From Pseudomonas viridiflava (GTDB lineage Bacteria; Pseudomonadota; Gammaproteobacteria; Pseudomonadales; Pseudomonadaceae): a stretch of DNA of 64,000 nt. The notes under the pieces were generated by a model. That model was not told where the DNA came from. It worked only from the letters and a program-made list of their open reading frames with translations, and did no database searches. Numbering within the stretch: position 1 is the stretch's first letter; every line of letters begins with the position of its first letter. Shown in pieces: positions 18,139 to 26,400 of the stretch. Where the stretch lies: assembly GCF_900582195.1 (NCBI RefSeq), contig NZ_UTHA01000016.1, positions 1 through 64,000 of the forward strand. Direction: 5' to 3'. The position numbers were made by a program, and so were the translations under genes.

Positions 18139-19079
18139 CGACCTTTCCCCGGACGCTGCGGATTGAGGAATTCGCGCATTTGCTCGACCATTTCACTTTG
18201 CGTGCTCAGCGGCATCAGCAACACCCGCAGCTTTTGCGCGAGCAATTCCCAGCGAGCGATGCGCGCTTCGGCCTGGGCGCGATAGGTCTGGCGCAGCTCG
18301 AAATTCAGCGTGTCGAGTTCCAGTTGCGCACCGCGTTGCGCGAATCTGAGCAGGCCGGCAGCGGGGAGGGCGTGATCCAGCGGATCGGAAATCGGCAACA
18401 TCAACAGGTCGCAATGACGCGATAACAGGCTGAGCTGTTGTTCGGCGCTGTCGGACAGTGCACGTTCGTCGCAGATCACGATGGCCAGGCTGCCCGGACG
18501 CAACACTTCGCGGGCACGGCGCAACGCCACGCCGAACGCATCGCGATCCGGCTCACGCTCGCTGTGCAGCGATTGATTGACCTTGACCAGACGATTGAGC
18601 AGTTGCAGCAGGCTTTGTTTGCTGCGCCGTGGTTTGATTTCGTAGTGCTCGTTGTCGCCGAACACCAGCCCGCCAACGCGGTCGTTATGGCCGAGCGCGG
18701 CCCAACCAATCAAAGCCGCCACTTGCGCTGCCAGCACCGATTTGAACATCAGCCCGGAACCGAAAAACAGCCGCGTACTTTGCTCGACCATAATGAAAAT
18801 CGGTCGCTCGCGTTCTTCATGGAACAGCTTGGTGTGCGGCTCTTGCGTACGTGCGGTCACGCGCCAGTCGATGGTGCGCACGTCGTCGCCGGCCTGATAC
18901 ACGCGCACCTGATCGAAGTCGACGCCACGACCACGGAATTTCGAGTGATGCAGGCCGATCAGCGGGCTGCGCTGACTCGGCGTGGAGAACAATTGCACTT
19001 CGCGCACACGGTGACGCATCTCGATCAGCTCGGCGAGGCTGACGCGGATGCCCGGTTCGGACGGCAGGGGGGCGTTCAT
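18135..19079 (-). CDS. DUF58 domain protein of the moxR-bat cluster
   Basis: A 314-residue soluble protein with the DUF58 signature region GRGVDFDQVRVYQAGDDVRT followed by IDWRVTARTQ, and a VWA-like C-terminal half (IFIMVEQSTRLFFGS, LAIVICDERALSD). I prefer the ATG at 19079. A TTG at 19088 would overlap the moxR stop and add three residues. The family always sits beside MoxR ATPases and is thought to link them to VWA partners. Confidence 0.88.
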   Translation of the reverse strand: MNAPLPSEPGIRVSLAELIEMRHRVREVQLFSTPSQRSPLIGLHHSKFRGRGVDFDQVRVYQAGDDVRTIDWRVTARTQEPHTKLFHEERERPIFIMVEQSTRLFFGSGLMFKSVLAAQVAALIGWAALGHNDRVGGLVFGDNEHYEIKPRRSKQSLLQLLNRLVKVNQSLHSEREPDRDAFGVALRRAREVLRPGSLAIVICDERALSDSAEQQLSLLSRHCDLLMLPISDPLDHALPAAGLLRFAQRGAQLELDTLNFELRQTYRAQAEARIARWELLAQKLRVLLMPLSTQSEMVEQMREFLNPQRPGKGR

Positions 19080-19084
19080 GGGGG

Positions 19085-20044
19085 TCAAGCGACGGCTACG
19101 ACGTCGAGAATCCGCTGCACCACCCGATCCTGATCGATGCCGGCGGCTTCAGCTTCAAACGACAGAATGATGCGGTGACGCAACACGTCGAACAGCACCG
19201 CTTGAATGTCTTCCGGGCTGACGAAGTCGCGACCGGCCAGCCAGGCGTGGGCGCGGGCGCAGCGGTCGAGAGCAATCGAACCGCGCGGACTGGCGCCGTA
19301 AGCGATCCACTCGGCCATTTCCGGGTCGAACTTGGCCGGGTTGCGCGTTGCCATCACCAGTTGCACCAGGTATTCCTCTACGGCGTCGGCCATGTACAGA
19401 CCGAGGATTTCCTTGCGCGCGGCAAAGATCGCCTGCTGGCTGACGCGACGCTCGGGCTTGGTCTCGCCGTTCAGCGCTTCGCCACGGGCCTGCTGGAGGA
19501 TGCGGCGTTCGACGGCAGCGTCCGGGAAACCGATTTTCACGTGCATCAGGAAACGGTCGAGTTGGGCTTCCGGCAGCGGGTAAGTGCCTTCCTGCTCGAT
19601 CGGGTTCTGCGTGGCCATCACCAGAAACAGCGGCGACAGCTCATAAGTGCTGCGACCGACACTGACCTGACGTTCGGCCATGGCTTCGAGCAGCGCCGAT
19701 TGCACCTTGGCCGGGGCACGGTTGATTTCATCCGCGAGCACCAGGTTATGGAAGATCGGCCCTTGCTGGAACACGAAACTGCCGGTTTCCGGGCGATAGA
19801 TCTCGGTGCCGGTGATGTCGGCCGGCAGCAGGTCCGGAGTGAACTGAATGCGATGGAACTGGGCTTCGATGCCCTCGGCGAGTTCTTTGATCGCTTTGGT
19901 CTTGGCCAGACCCGGAGCGCCCTCGACCAGCATGTGGCCGTCGGCGAGCAGGGCGATGAGCAAACGCTCGATGAGTTTTTCCTGGCCGAGAATCTGCGTT
20001 GAAAGAAAGGTTCGCAGCGCCAGCAGCGCTTCACGATGTTCCAT
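19085..20044 (-). CDS. moxR: MoxR-family AAA+ ATPase
   Basis: A 319-residue AAA+ ATPase. Walker A is VEGAPGLAKTK, Walker B LVLADEINRAP, and sensor 1 lies in VMATQNPIEQEGTYPLPEAQ, a MoxR hallmark. The C-terminal lid (AAA_lid_2) ends at VVAVA. I chose the ATG at 20044 because AGGAA lies nine bases upstream; a GTG ten codons earlier lacks a site. It is the first gene of a six-gene minus-strand operon. MoxR ATPases act as chaperones that remodel VWA-containing complexes; here the partners would be BatA/BatB. Confidence 0.93.
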   Translation of the reverse strand: MEHREALLALRTFLSTQILGQEKLIERLLIALLADGHMLVEGAPGLAKTKAIKELAEGIEAQFHRIQFTPDLLPADITGTEIYRPETGSFVFQQGPIFHNLVLADEINRAPAKVQSALLEAMAERQVSVGRSTYELSPLFLVMATQNPIEQEGTYPLPEAQLDRFLMHVKIGFPDAAVERRILQQARGEALNGETKPERRVSQQAIFAARKEILGLYMADAVEEYLVQLVMATRNPAKFDPEMAEWIAYGASPRGSIALDRCARAHAWLAGRDFVSPEDIQAVLFDVLRHRIILSFEAEAAGIDQDRVVQRILDVVAVA

Positions 20045-20222
20045 CGGTGACTGTTCCTGGAAAGGGGTGGCCACAGGCGTTCGGATAACGCCGGGGCTGG
20101 GGGCGTTACTTTAATCCATCGCGGGGGGTGGCGACTAACGGCATTTTGCGCAAAGTGCGGGAAATGACTGGGGCAATTGTTGGATTTTTGTAGTACCGGG
20201 GAGGGGTAGTGTTCTTTCGGAC

Positions 20223-20300
20223 GCCTTCGCGAGCAGGCTCGCTCCCACATTGACGGTGTGCACGCAGTTCAAATGTGGGAGCGAGCTTGCTCGCGAAGAG
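20223..20300. repeat. REP inverted pair (CTTCGCGAGCAAGCTCGCTCCCACA family)
   Basis: Two inverted copies of a 27-nt palindromic unit 25 nt apart, in the intergenic space between moxR and the small conserved gene. This is the commonest repeat in the window; other pairs are at 28428, 29981 and 58297. Confidence 0.85.
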
Positions 20301-20316
20301 GCCTATTCAGACACCA

Positions 20317-20670
20317 TCAAACTTCGTTAATGAAAGTCCCCGTCCCGTCGAGGATATTCGTCAAGGTCTCAACAACCTCATCCATATCCACCATATCCGG
20401 GTTAAAGCTGATCTCCAGCACATCATCCCCGTTCAAAGCATCGGCATCCGCCGCACCAATCTCGATCTTCAACAGGTTCGAGGTCAGGGTGACTTTCACC
20501 CCGTCGAGCGTCGAAGGCTCGCCATCCAAAGTGATCTCCAGCTCATCCTCATCCGGGTAGCGGCTCATCAGGAACATGTCGCCCTTGTCGCTGTGGCAGC
20601 AGAGCATGGCCATGTTGTCTTCTTCGTCATCGCACGGGTTGACGATCAGTAGGGCGGTGGTCATTTGCAT
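20317..20670 (-). CDS. Small acidic conserved hypothetical protein
   Basis: A 117-residue, very acidic protein starting MQMTTALLIVNPCDDEEDNM with a good AGGAA site eight bases before the ATG. It has a cysteine pair (MLCC) and a beta-rich middle (DELEITLDGEPSTLDGVKVT). I do not recognise a family. It lies downstream of, and in the same frame as, the membrane protein reading frame at 20671-21402, with no stop codon between them. Its own ribosome-binding site, GC-rich composition and different character argue that it is an independent old gene of the moxR-gdhB neighbourhood. Confidence 0.65.
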   Translation of the reverse strand: MQMTTALLIVNPCDDEEDNMAMLCCHSDKGDMFLMSRYPDEDELEITLDGEPSTLDGVKVTLTSNLLKIEIGAADADALNGDDVLEISFNPDMVDMDEVVETLTNILDGTGTFINEV

Positions 20671-21402
20671 GGGGGGATTCCTGATTAGACGGGCGCGACG
20701 GATGCGCCAAAGAATTGATTTTGCCAGCCGAACGAATATTTTGCTGCCCTGGCTGCGGGATTTCTGTTTTTTGCTCCACCATTTTTTTACAAAACGGCAG
20801 GGAATATAGAGAAAGCAGCGATGCAGCATGAACGGAACCATGAAATATAGAAAAAACGACATGGCTGAATAATAAATAGAGAAGAAAATTGCATTGAGCC
20901 CGAAGAGTCTTCCGTATTTTCCCGTCGCTGTTGCCAAGTCTTGTGAAGTCAGATAAAAACCCCATACATAAAGTATGAAAAGAAGTGTGCCTCCAATGAG
21001 AGTGGCCAGGTATCGCTTGAGTGTCATTTTGTCAAATTGTGTGGGGTCGAACTCTGTTGTGAAGGCTTGATAGGTTGAGTGGATGGCTAACAATGGCCCG
21101 AATATAGCGACATAATTTGCGGCTGCCTTCGAGCTGAAGGGGAAAAAAGATGACCAGAACCCGATCATGCCAAATAGCTGATTATCTATGAATGCATTGA
21201 TGGCAATATCCAGTCTGGTTTGAGGGTGCGCGGGAAGTAAGAGACTTATGAGGAAAATTGGAGTACAAAAAATCCCGAATGCCGACAGGAATGAAGTTGG
21301 GTTGAATGCTTTTCCAGTCATAAAGGAATTCTGGTCCACCGCGGCTGTGACAAAATAGATAGCCAAGGTTGAGTCGGTGTGGACGACCCAACCGTGATGC
21401 AA
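20317..21402 (-). CDS. Putative immunity membrane protein, reading in frame through the small conserved gene
   Basis: An open frame of 361 codons. Residues 1-244 form an AT-rich polytopic membrane protein with four or five hydrophobic helices (for example SFLSAFGIFCTPIFLISLLL, YLATLIGGTLLFILYVWGFY, FFSIYYSAMSFFLYFMVPFM) and a basic tail (KKWWSKKQKSRSQGSK). Residues 245-361 equal the small acidic protein. It follows the colicin-like gene by nine bases on the same strand, the place of an immunity gene, and polytopic inner-membrane proteins are the norm for pore-former immunity. The start is uncertain: TTG at 21402 has AAGG upstream, and ATG at 21321 (MTGKAFNP) is an alternative. Either the two domains are truly fused or the immunity gene has lost its own stop. 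Confidence 0.6.
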   Translation of the reverse strand: MHHGWVVHTDSTLAIYFVTAAVDQNSFMTGKAFNPTSFLSAFGIFCTPIFLISLLLPAHPQTRLDIAINAFIDNQLFGMIGFWSSFFPFSSKAAANYVAIFGPLLAIHSTYQAFTTEFDPTQFDKMTLKRYLATLIGGTLLFILYVWGFYLTSQDLATATGKYGRLFGLNAIFFSIYYSAMSFFLYFMVPFMLHRCFLYIPCRFVKKWWSKKQKSRSQGSKIFVRLAKSILWRIRRARLIRNPPMQMTTALLIVNPCDDEEDNMAMLCCHSDKGDMFLMSRYPDEDELEITLDGEPSTLDGVKVTLTSNLLKIEIGAADADALNGDDVLEISFNPDMVDMDEVVETLTNILDGTGTFINEV

Positions 21403-21411
21403 TTTTTTTCG

Positions 21412-22605
21412 TTACCTTGGTAACGCGGTATCTATTTGTTCGAGGATAATAGCGTTGATTTTTTCCACGTTAGTGGAGTCCAGGAAAAATGCTGCCGCGG
21501 CAATCACCAAGCCAGCAGCTACGATGACAGGTGCGCTGGTGGCAGCAGCCACAGGGAGAGACGCGACAACGGTCGCCACAAGTGCACCTGCCCCTACGCC
21601 GGCAGCAATGCTTTCAAGCTCCAGCATCAAAGGCTTCCAGTCCCCATCTTGAAAACCGATGGCCGCTTTCGTGACGACTGAGTGTCCCTGAACGATTTTT
21701 CCGGTCACGCCAAACCCCTTGGCGAGCTTATTGACACTTTCCATATAGGTCGCTTTATCCAGCGCATTGAGCGCGTCCACAACCGCACGCGTATCCTGCG
21801 GACTGAGCCGCGCATTGGGATTGGTCCGCACTGTCTCGAAAGTCTGCATCGCCTCCGCATAGCTTCTGATCTTCTTCCCCGAAATATCCTTTTGAAGATC
21901 CATGACCACTTGGTGCAGATTGGCGCCATATTTCTCGAAGATGTATTTATTCGCGTCGGCGACGAAAGCCACCGCGCGCTTGTACTCATCAATGCGTTTG
22001 GCTTCTGCTTCGGCCGCAATTCGCTTTTTTTCGTCGTCCTGTCGTTGAGCTTCCGCCAGAGCGGCCAAATGAGCTTGTTCTGCCGCGTGTCTCTGAGCTT
22101 CTTCAGCCCGTCGCGCCGCTTCGGCAGCCTGTAGTTGCGCAAGCGCCTCGGCCTGTCGACGGGCTATCTCGGCATACAGTTGTGCTTGTCTTGATTGAAG
22201 GCTGGAAATTTGCTCATTCAACAGCATCGCATCATAAGTCGCTTGCAACTTTGCATGCTGTCGAGAGGTCTGCACGTCTCTCAGCTTTTGTTGCAGTGCC
22301 GTATTCTTCTGGAAGAGTAACTCGTTGACGGTGTTGGTTGCTCTGTCGAGCCATGCTTGCGGGGTTGCATCAATCAATGGCGGCTGTCGGCTGTCTGCCA
22401 GGTTGAGTTCTATTTGCAAGTTGTGCTCAAGGTTTTGTTGTTGCGCGAGATAGTCGCTTTCGATGGCCAGTGTAAATCCATGCATCGGATTACCAAGCGG
22501 ATAATTCTTTAGAATGTCACCGCGAATGGAGCCTGGGTTCAGATTGATTATTTCCCATGTGCCGTCGCCATAAAATACAGTTGTCGGAAGTTCCAGTTGT
22601 CTCAT
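21412..22605 (-). CDS. Pore-forming colicin-like bacteriocin
   Basis: A 397-residue protein without signal peptide. Residues 1-110 are a poorly conserved N-terminal part. About 110-215 form a long charged, Ala/Glu/Gln-rich coiled coil (ARRAEEAQRHAAEQAHLAAL). About 215-397 resemble the colicin pore-forming domain: NKYIFEKYGANLHQVVMDL, an amphipathic helical bundle, then the hydrophobic hairpin (GAGALVATVVASLPVAAATS ... IVAAGLVIAAAAFFLD) and a charged end. It is short for the group (colicins Ia/E1 exceed 500 residues), so the receptor domain is reduced or unusual. The Shine-Dalgarno AAGGAG is strong. Phased CAAC motifs upstream recall pyocin P-boxes. It should depolarise the inner membrane of related bacteria. 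Confidence 0.82.
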   Translation of the reverse strand: MRQLELPTTVFYGDGTWEIINLNPGSIRGDILKNYPLGNPMHGFTLAIESDYLAQQQNLEHNLQIELNLADSRQPPLIDATPQAWLDRATNTVNELLFQKNTALQQKLRDVQTSRQHAKLQATYDAMLLNEQISSLQSRQAQLYAEIARRQAEALAQLQAAEAARRAEEAQRHAAEQAHLAALAEAQRQDDEKKRIAAEAEAKRIDEYKRAVAFVADANKYIFEKYGANLHQVVMDLQKDISGKKIRSYAEAMQTFETVRTNPNARLSPQDTRAVVDALNALDKATYMESVNKLAKGFGVTGKIVQGHSVVTKAAIGFQDGDWKPLMLELESIAAGVGAGALVATVVASLPVAAATSAPVIVAAGLVIAAAAFFLDSTNVEKINAIILEQIDTALPR

Positions 22606-23449
22606 GTGTTGACTCCTTTTCCTGATAAAGAACCTGTTCCGTGGTTCGGTCTCATATTAATAGCGCGGCTGGCAGAAATACTCTGTAGGGGGTGGTCTTT
22701 TAATTGTGTGAGACGATTCCTGCCGGGTTGTAAGTTTGTGTGAGTTGCTCTTGTTGGTCGTTGTGTTTTCTGTTTTGTTGTCGTTTAAGGAACTAGGGTA
22801 GGAGAGTTCCTGCGTTATTTTCTTATTGTTGGAAGTGAAATATCTGACGCAGTTATAGGATTTTATCCAGCAACGTCGACGCCGACTGGACAAAATGACC
22901 CTGAAAACGATGTGTTGCGATTGCGCCACCGTCAGCCGATTCAAGGCATACGAAGAGTTGCCCGACTGATCCGCGTCAACCGCTCGCGCTGAACCCGATG
23001 CCACGCTCAAGGTCGATAGAACGGCCTTGGGCGTTTTCGTTTCTGGATATGTAAGGGCAAAAGGTCTGCATCTGGTACGGATGTCCCGTAAATACGGGCA
23101 TGTAACCCGGCGTTTTCCGCCACGACTGCTAGTGTTTACCGGTGCCAAACCCTCGGTTTACGTGCCAATGACCGAATATGTCGCAGCACCGCAAGCAGAC
23201 ACATTGTCGCACCCTTTAAGCTGCGCAACGGATGAGCACCCGTAAAGGCATTGTCGGCACTGTCGGCAGTCGCTTTTGCAGATGCTCATTCTATGGAAGG
23301 TGAATGTGACCTCAGTGTCCCGTCCAGCTTCACCCACCTGTCACCCTGTTTCCTCTGCCCGAGAATCAGGAACAGGGCGACACAAGCCCCGAAAGGGGTG
23401 TTACACGCGACGCTTTCCATCAATAACAAGCTTAAGCGGAGTACCACAG
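22606..23449. other. Intergenic stretch between the bacteriocin and gdhB, with a possible decayed gene
   Basis: No convincing gene. The first 200 bases are AT-rich and hold the bacteriocin promoter region with repeated CAAC motifs on the minus strand (22725-22787). Around 22900-23030 the minus strand reads SVASGSARAVDADQSGNSSY, which looks like the end of a signal peptide and the start of a secreted protein, but the frame has no support further on, so it may be a decayed gene. The last 200 bases, just before gdhB, carry its leader. Confidence 0.4.
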
Positions 23450-26400
23450 ATGGCGTTCTTCACCGCAGCCAGCAAAGCCGACTTCCAGCACCAACTGCAA
23501 GCGGCACTGGCGCAGCACATCAGTGAACAGGCACTGCCACAAGTGGCGCTGTTCGCTGAACAATTCTTCGGCATCATTTCCCTGGACGAGCTGACTCAAC
23601 GTCGCCTCTCCGACCTCGCTGGCTGTACTCTTTCTGCGTGGCGCTTGCTTGAGCGCTTCGATCACGCGCAACCGCAAGTGCGCGTCTACAACCCTGATTA
23701 CGAGCGTCATGGCTGGCAGTCGACCCACACCGCGGTCGAAGTCCTGCACCACGATCTGCCATTCCTCGTCGACTCGGTCCGCACCGAGCTGAACCGTCGC
23801 GGCTACAGCATCCACACCCTGCAAACCACCGTGCTCAGCGTGCGTCGTGGCAGCAAGGGCGAGTTGCTGGAAATCCTGCCGAAGGGCAGCACCGGCGAAG
23901 GCGTGCTGCACGAATCGCTGATGTACCTGGAAATCGACCGCTGCGCTAACGCGGCCGAACTGAATGTGCTGAGCAAAGAGCTGGAACAGGTTCTCGGTGA
24001 AGTCCGCGTCGCGGTCGCCGATTTCGAGCCGATGAAAGCCAAGGTGCAGGAAATCCTCGCCAAACTCGACAACAGCGCATTCGCCATCGATGCCGACGAG
24101 AAGAACGAAGTCAAAAGCTTCCTGGAATGGCTGGTGGGCAACCACTTCACCTTCCTCGGCTACGAAGAATTCGTGGTTACCGATCAGGCCGACGGCGGCC
24201 ACATCGAGTACGACCAGAACTCCTTCCTCGGCCTGACCAAATTGCTGCGCACCGGCCTGACCTACGAAGACCTGCGCATCGAAGACTACGCCGTTGCCTA
24301 CCTGCGCGAACCGACCCTGCTGTCGTTCGCCAAGGCTGCGCATCCAAGCCGTGTACACCGTCCGGCGTACCCGGACTACGTGTCGATCCGTGAAATCGAC
24401 GCTGACGGCAGAGTCATCAAGGAACACCGCTTCATGGGCCTGTACACCTCCTCGGTGTATGGCGAGAGCGTGCGGGTCATCCCGTTCATCCGCCGCAAGG
24501 TCGAAGAAATCGAGCGTCGTTCCGGCTTCCAGTCCAAGGCTCACCTGGGCAAGGAACTGGCGCAGGTCCTCGAAGTATTGCCACGTGATGACCTGTTCCA
24601 GACCCCGGTCGACGAACTGTTCACTACCGTGATGTCGATCGTGCAGATCCAGGAACGCAACAAGATCCGCGTGTTCCTGCGCAAAGACCCGTACGGTCGC
24701 TTCTGCTACTGCCTGGCCTACGTGCCGCGCGACATCTATTCCACCGAAGTTCGCCAGAAGATCCAGCAAGTGCTGATGGAGCGCCTGAAGGCGTCCGATT
24801 GCGAATTCTGGACGTTCTTCTCCGAGTCGGTACTGGCGCGCGTGCAGTTGATCCTGCGTGTCGACCCGAAAAACCGTCTCGACATCGACCCGGTGCTGCT
24901 GGAAAAAGAAGTCGTGCAAGCGTGCCGCAGCTGGCAGGACGACTACGCCGCACTGACCGTCGAAAGCTTCGGCGAAGCCCACGGCACCAACGTGCTGGCC
25001 GACTTCCCGAAAGGCTTCCCGGCCGGTTACCGCGAGCGCTTCGCTGCGCATTCGGCTGTGGTCGACATGCAGCACCTGCTGAGCCTCAACGAAAAAAATC
25101 CGCTGGTGATGAGCTTCTATCAGCCGCTCGGTCAGGTTTCCGGCCAGCGCGAGCTGCATTGCAAGCTGTACCACGCCGACACCCCGCTGGCGCTGTCCGA
25201 CGTCTTGCCTATTCTGGAAAACCTCGGCCTGCGCGTACTGGGTGAATTCCCGTACCGTCTGCGTCACACCAATGGCCGCGAGTTCTGGATTCACGACTTC
25301 GCGTTCACTGCCGCTGAAGGCCTGGACCTCGACATCCAGCAACTCAACGACACCCTGCAGGACGCCTTCGTCCACATCGTTCGCGGCGACGCCGAAAACG
25401 ATGCGTTCAACCGTCTGGTATTGACCGCCGGCCTGCCGTGGCGCGACGTCGCGCTGCTGCGTGCTTACGCGCGTTACCTGAAGCAGATTCGTCTGGGCTT
25501 CGATCTGGGTTACATCGCCAGCACCCTGAACAACCACACCGACATCGCTCGCGAGCTGACCCGGTTGTTCAAGACCCGCTTCTATCTGGCGCGCAAACTC
25601 GGCAGCGACGATCTGGAAGACAAGCAACTGCGTCTGGAACAAGCGATTCTGACCGCACTGGACGACGTCCAGGTGCTCAACGAAGACCGCATCCTGCGTC
25701 GTTACCTCGACCTGATCAAAGCGACTCTGCGGACCAACTTCTACCAGACTGACGCCAACGGCCAGAACAAGTCGTACTTCAGCTTCAAGTTCAACCCGCA
25801 CGCGATCCCTGAACTGCCGAAGCCAGTGCCGAAGTTCGAAATCTTCGTTTACTCGCCACGCGTTGAAGGCGTGCACCTGCGCTTCGGTAACGTCGCTCGT
25901 GGTGGTCTGCGCTGGTCCGACCGTGAAGAAGACTTCCGTACCGAAGTCCTCGGCCTGGTAAAAGCCCAGCAAGTGAAGAACTCGGTTATCGTGCCGGTGG
26001 GCGCGAAGGGCGGCTTCCTGCCGCGTCGCCTGCCACTGGGCGGCAGCCGTGACGAGATCGCGGCCGAGGGCATCGCCTGCTACCGCATCTTCATTTCCGG
26101 TCTGTTGGACATCACCGACAACCTGAAAGACGGCGCGCTGGTGCCGCCATTGAACGTGGTTCGCCACGACGATGACGACCCGTACCTGGTAGTAGCGGCG
26201 GACAAGGGCACTGCGACCTTCTCCGACATCGCCAACGGCATCGCCATCGACTACGGCTTCTGGCTGGGTGACGCGTTTGCGTCCGGTGGTTCGGCCGGTT
26301 ACGACCACAAGAAAATGGGCATTACCGCCAAAGGCGCGTGGGTTGGCGTACAGCGTCACTTCCGCGAGCGCGGCATCAATGTTCAGGAAGACAGCATCAC

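Noticed and set aside
22657-23148. 163-codon minus-strand frame upstream of the bacteriocin
   Set aside because: Composition shifts midway, it overlaps the bacteriocin promoter region, and the product is not protein-like except for a short signal-peptide-like stretch.
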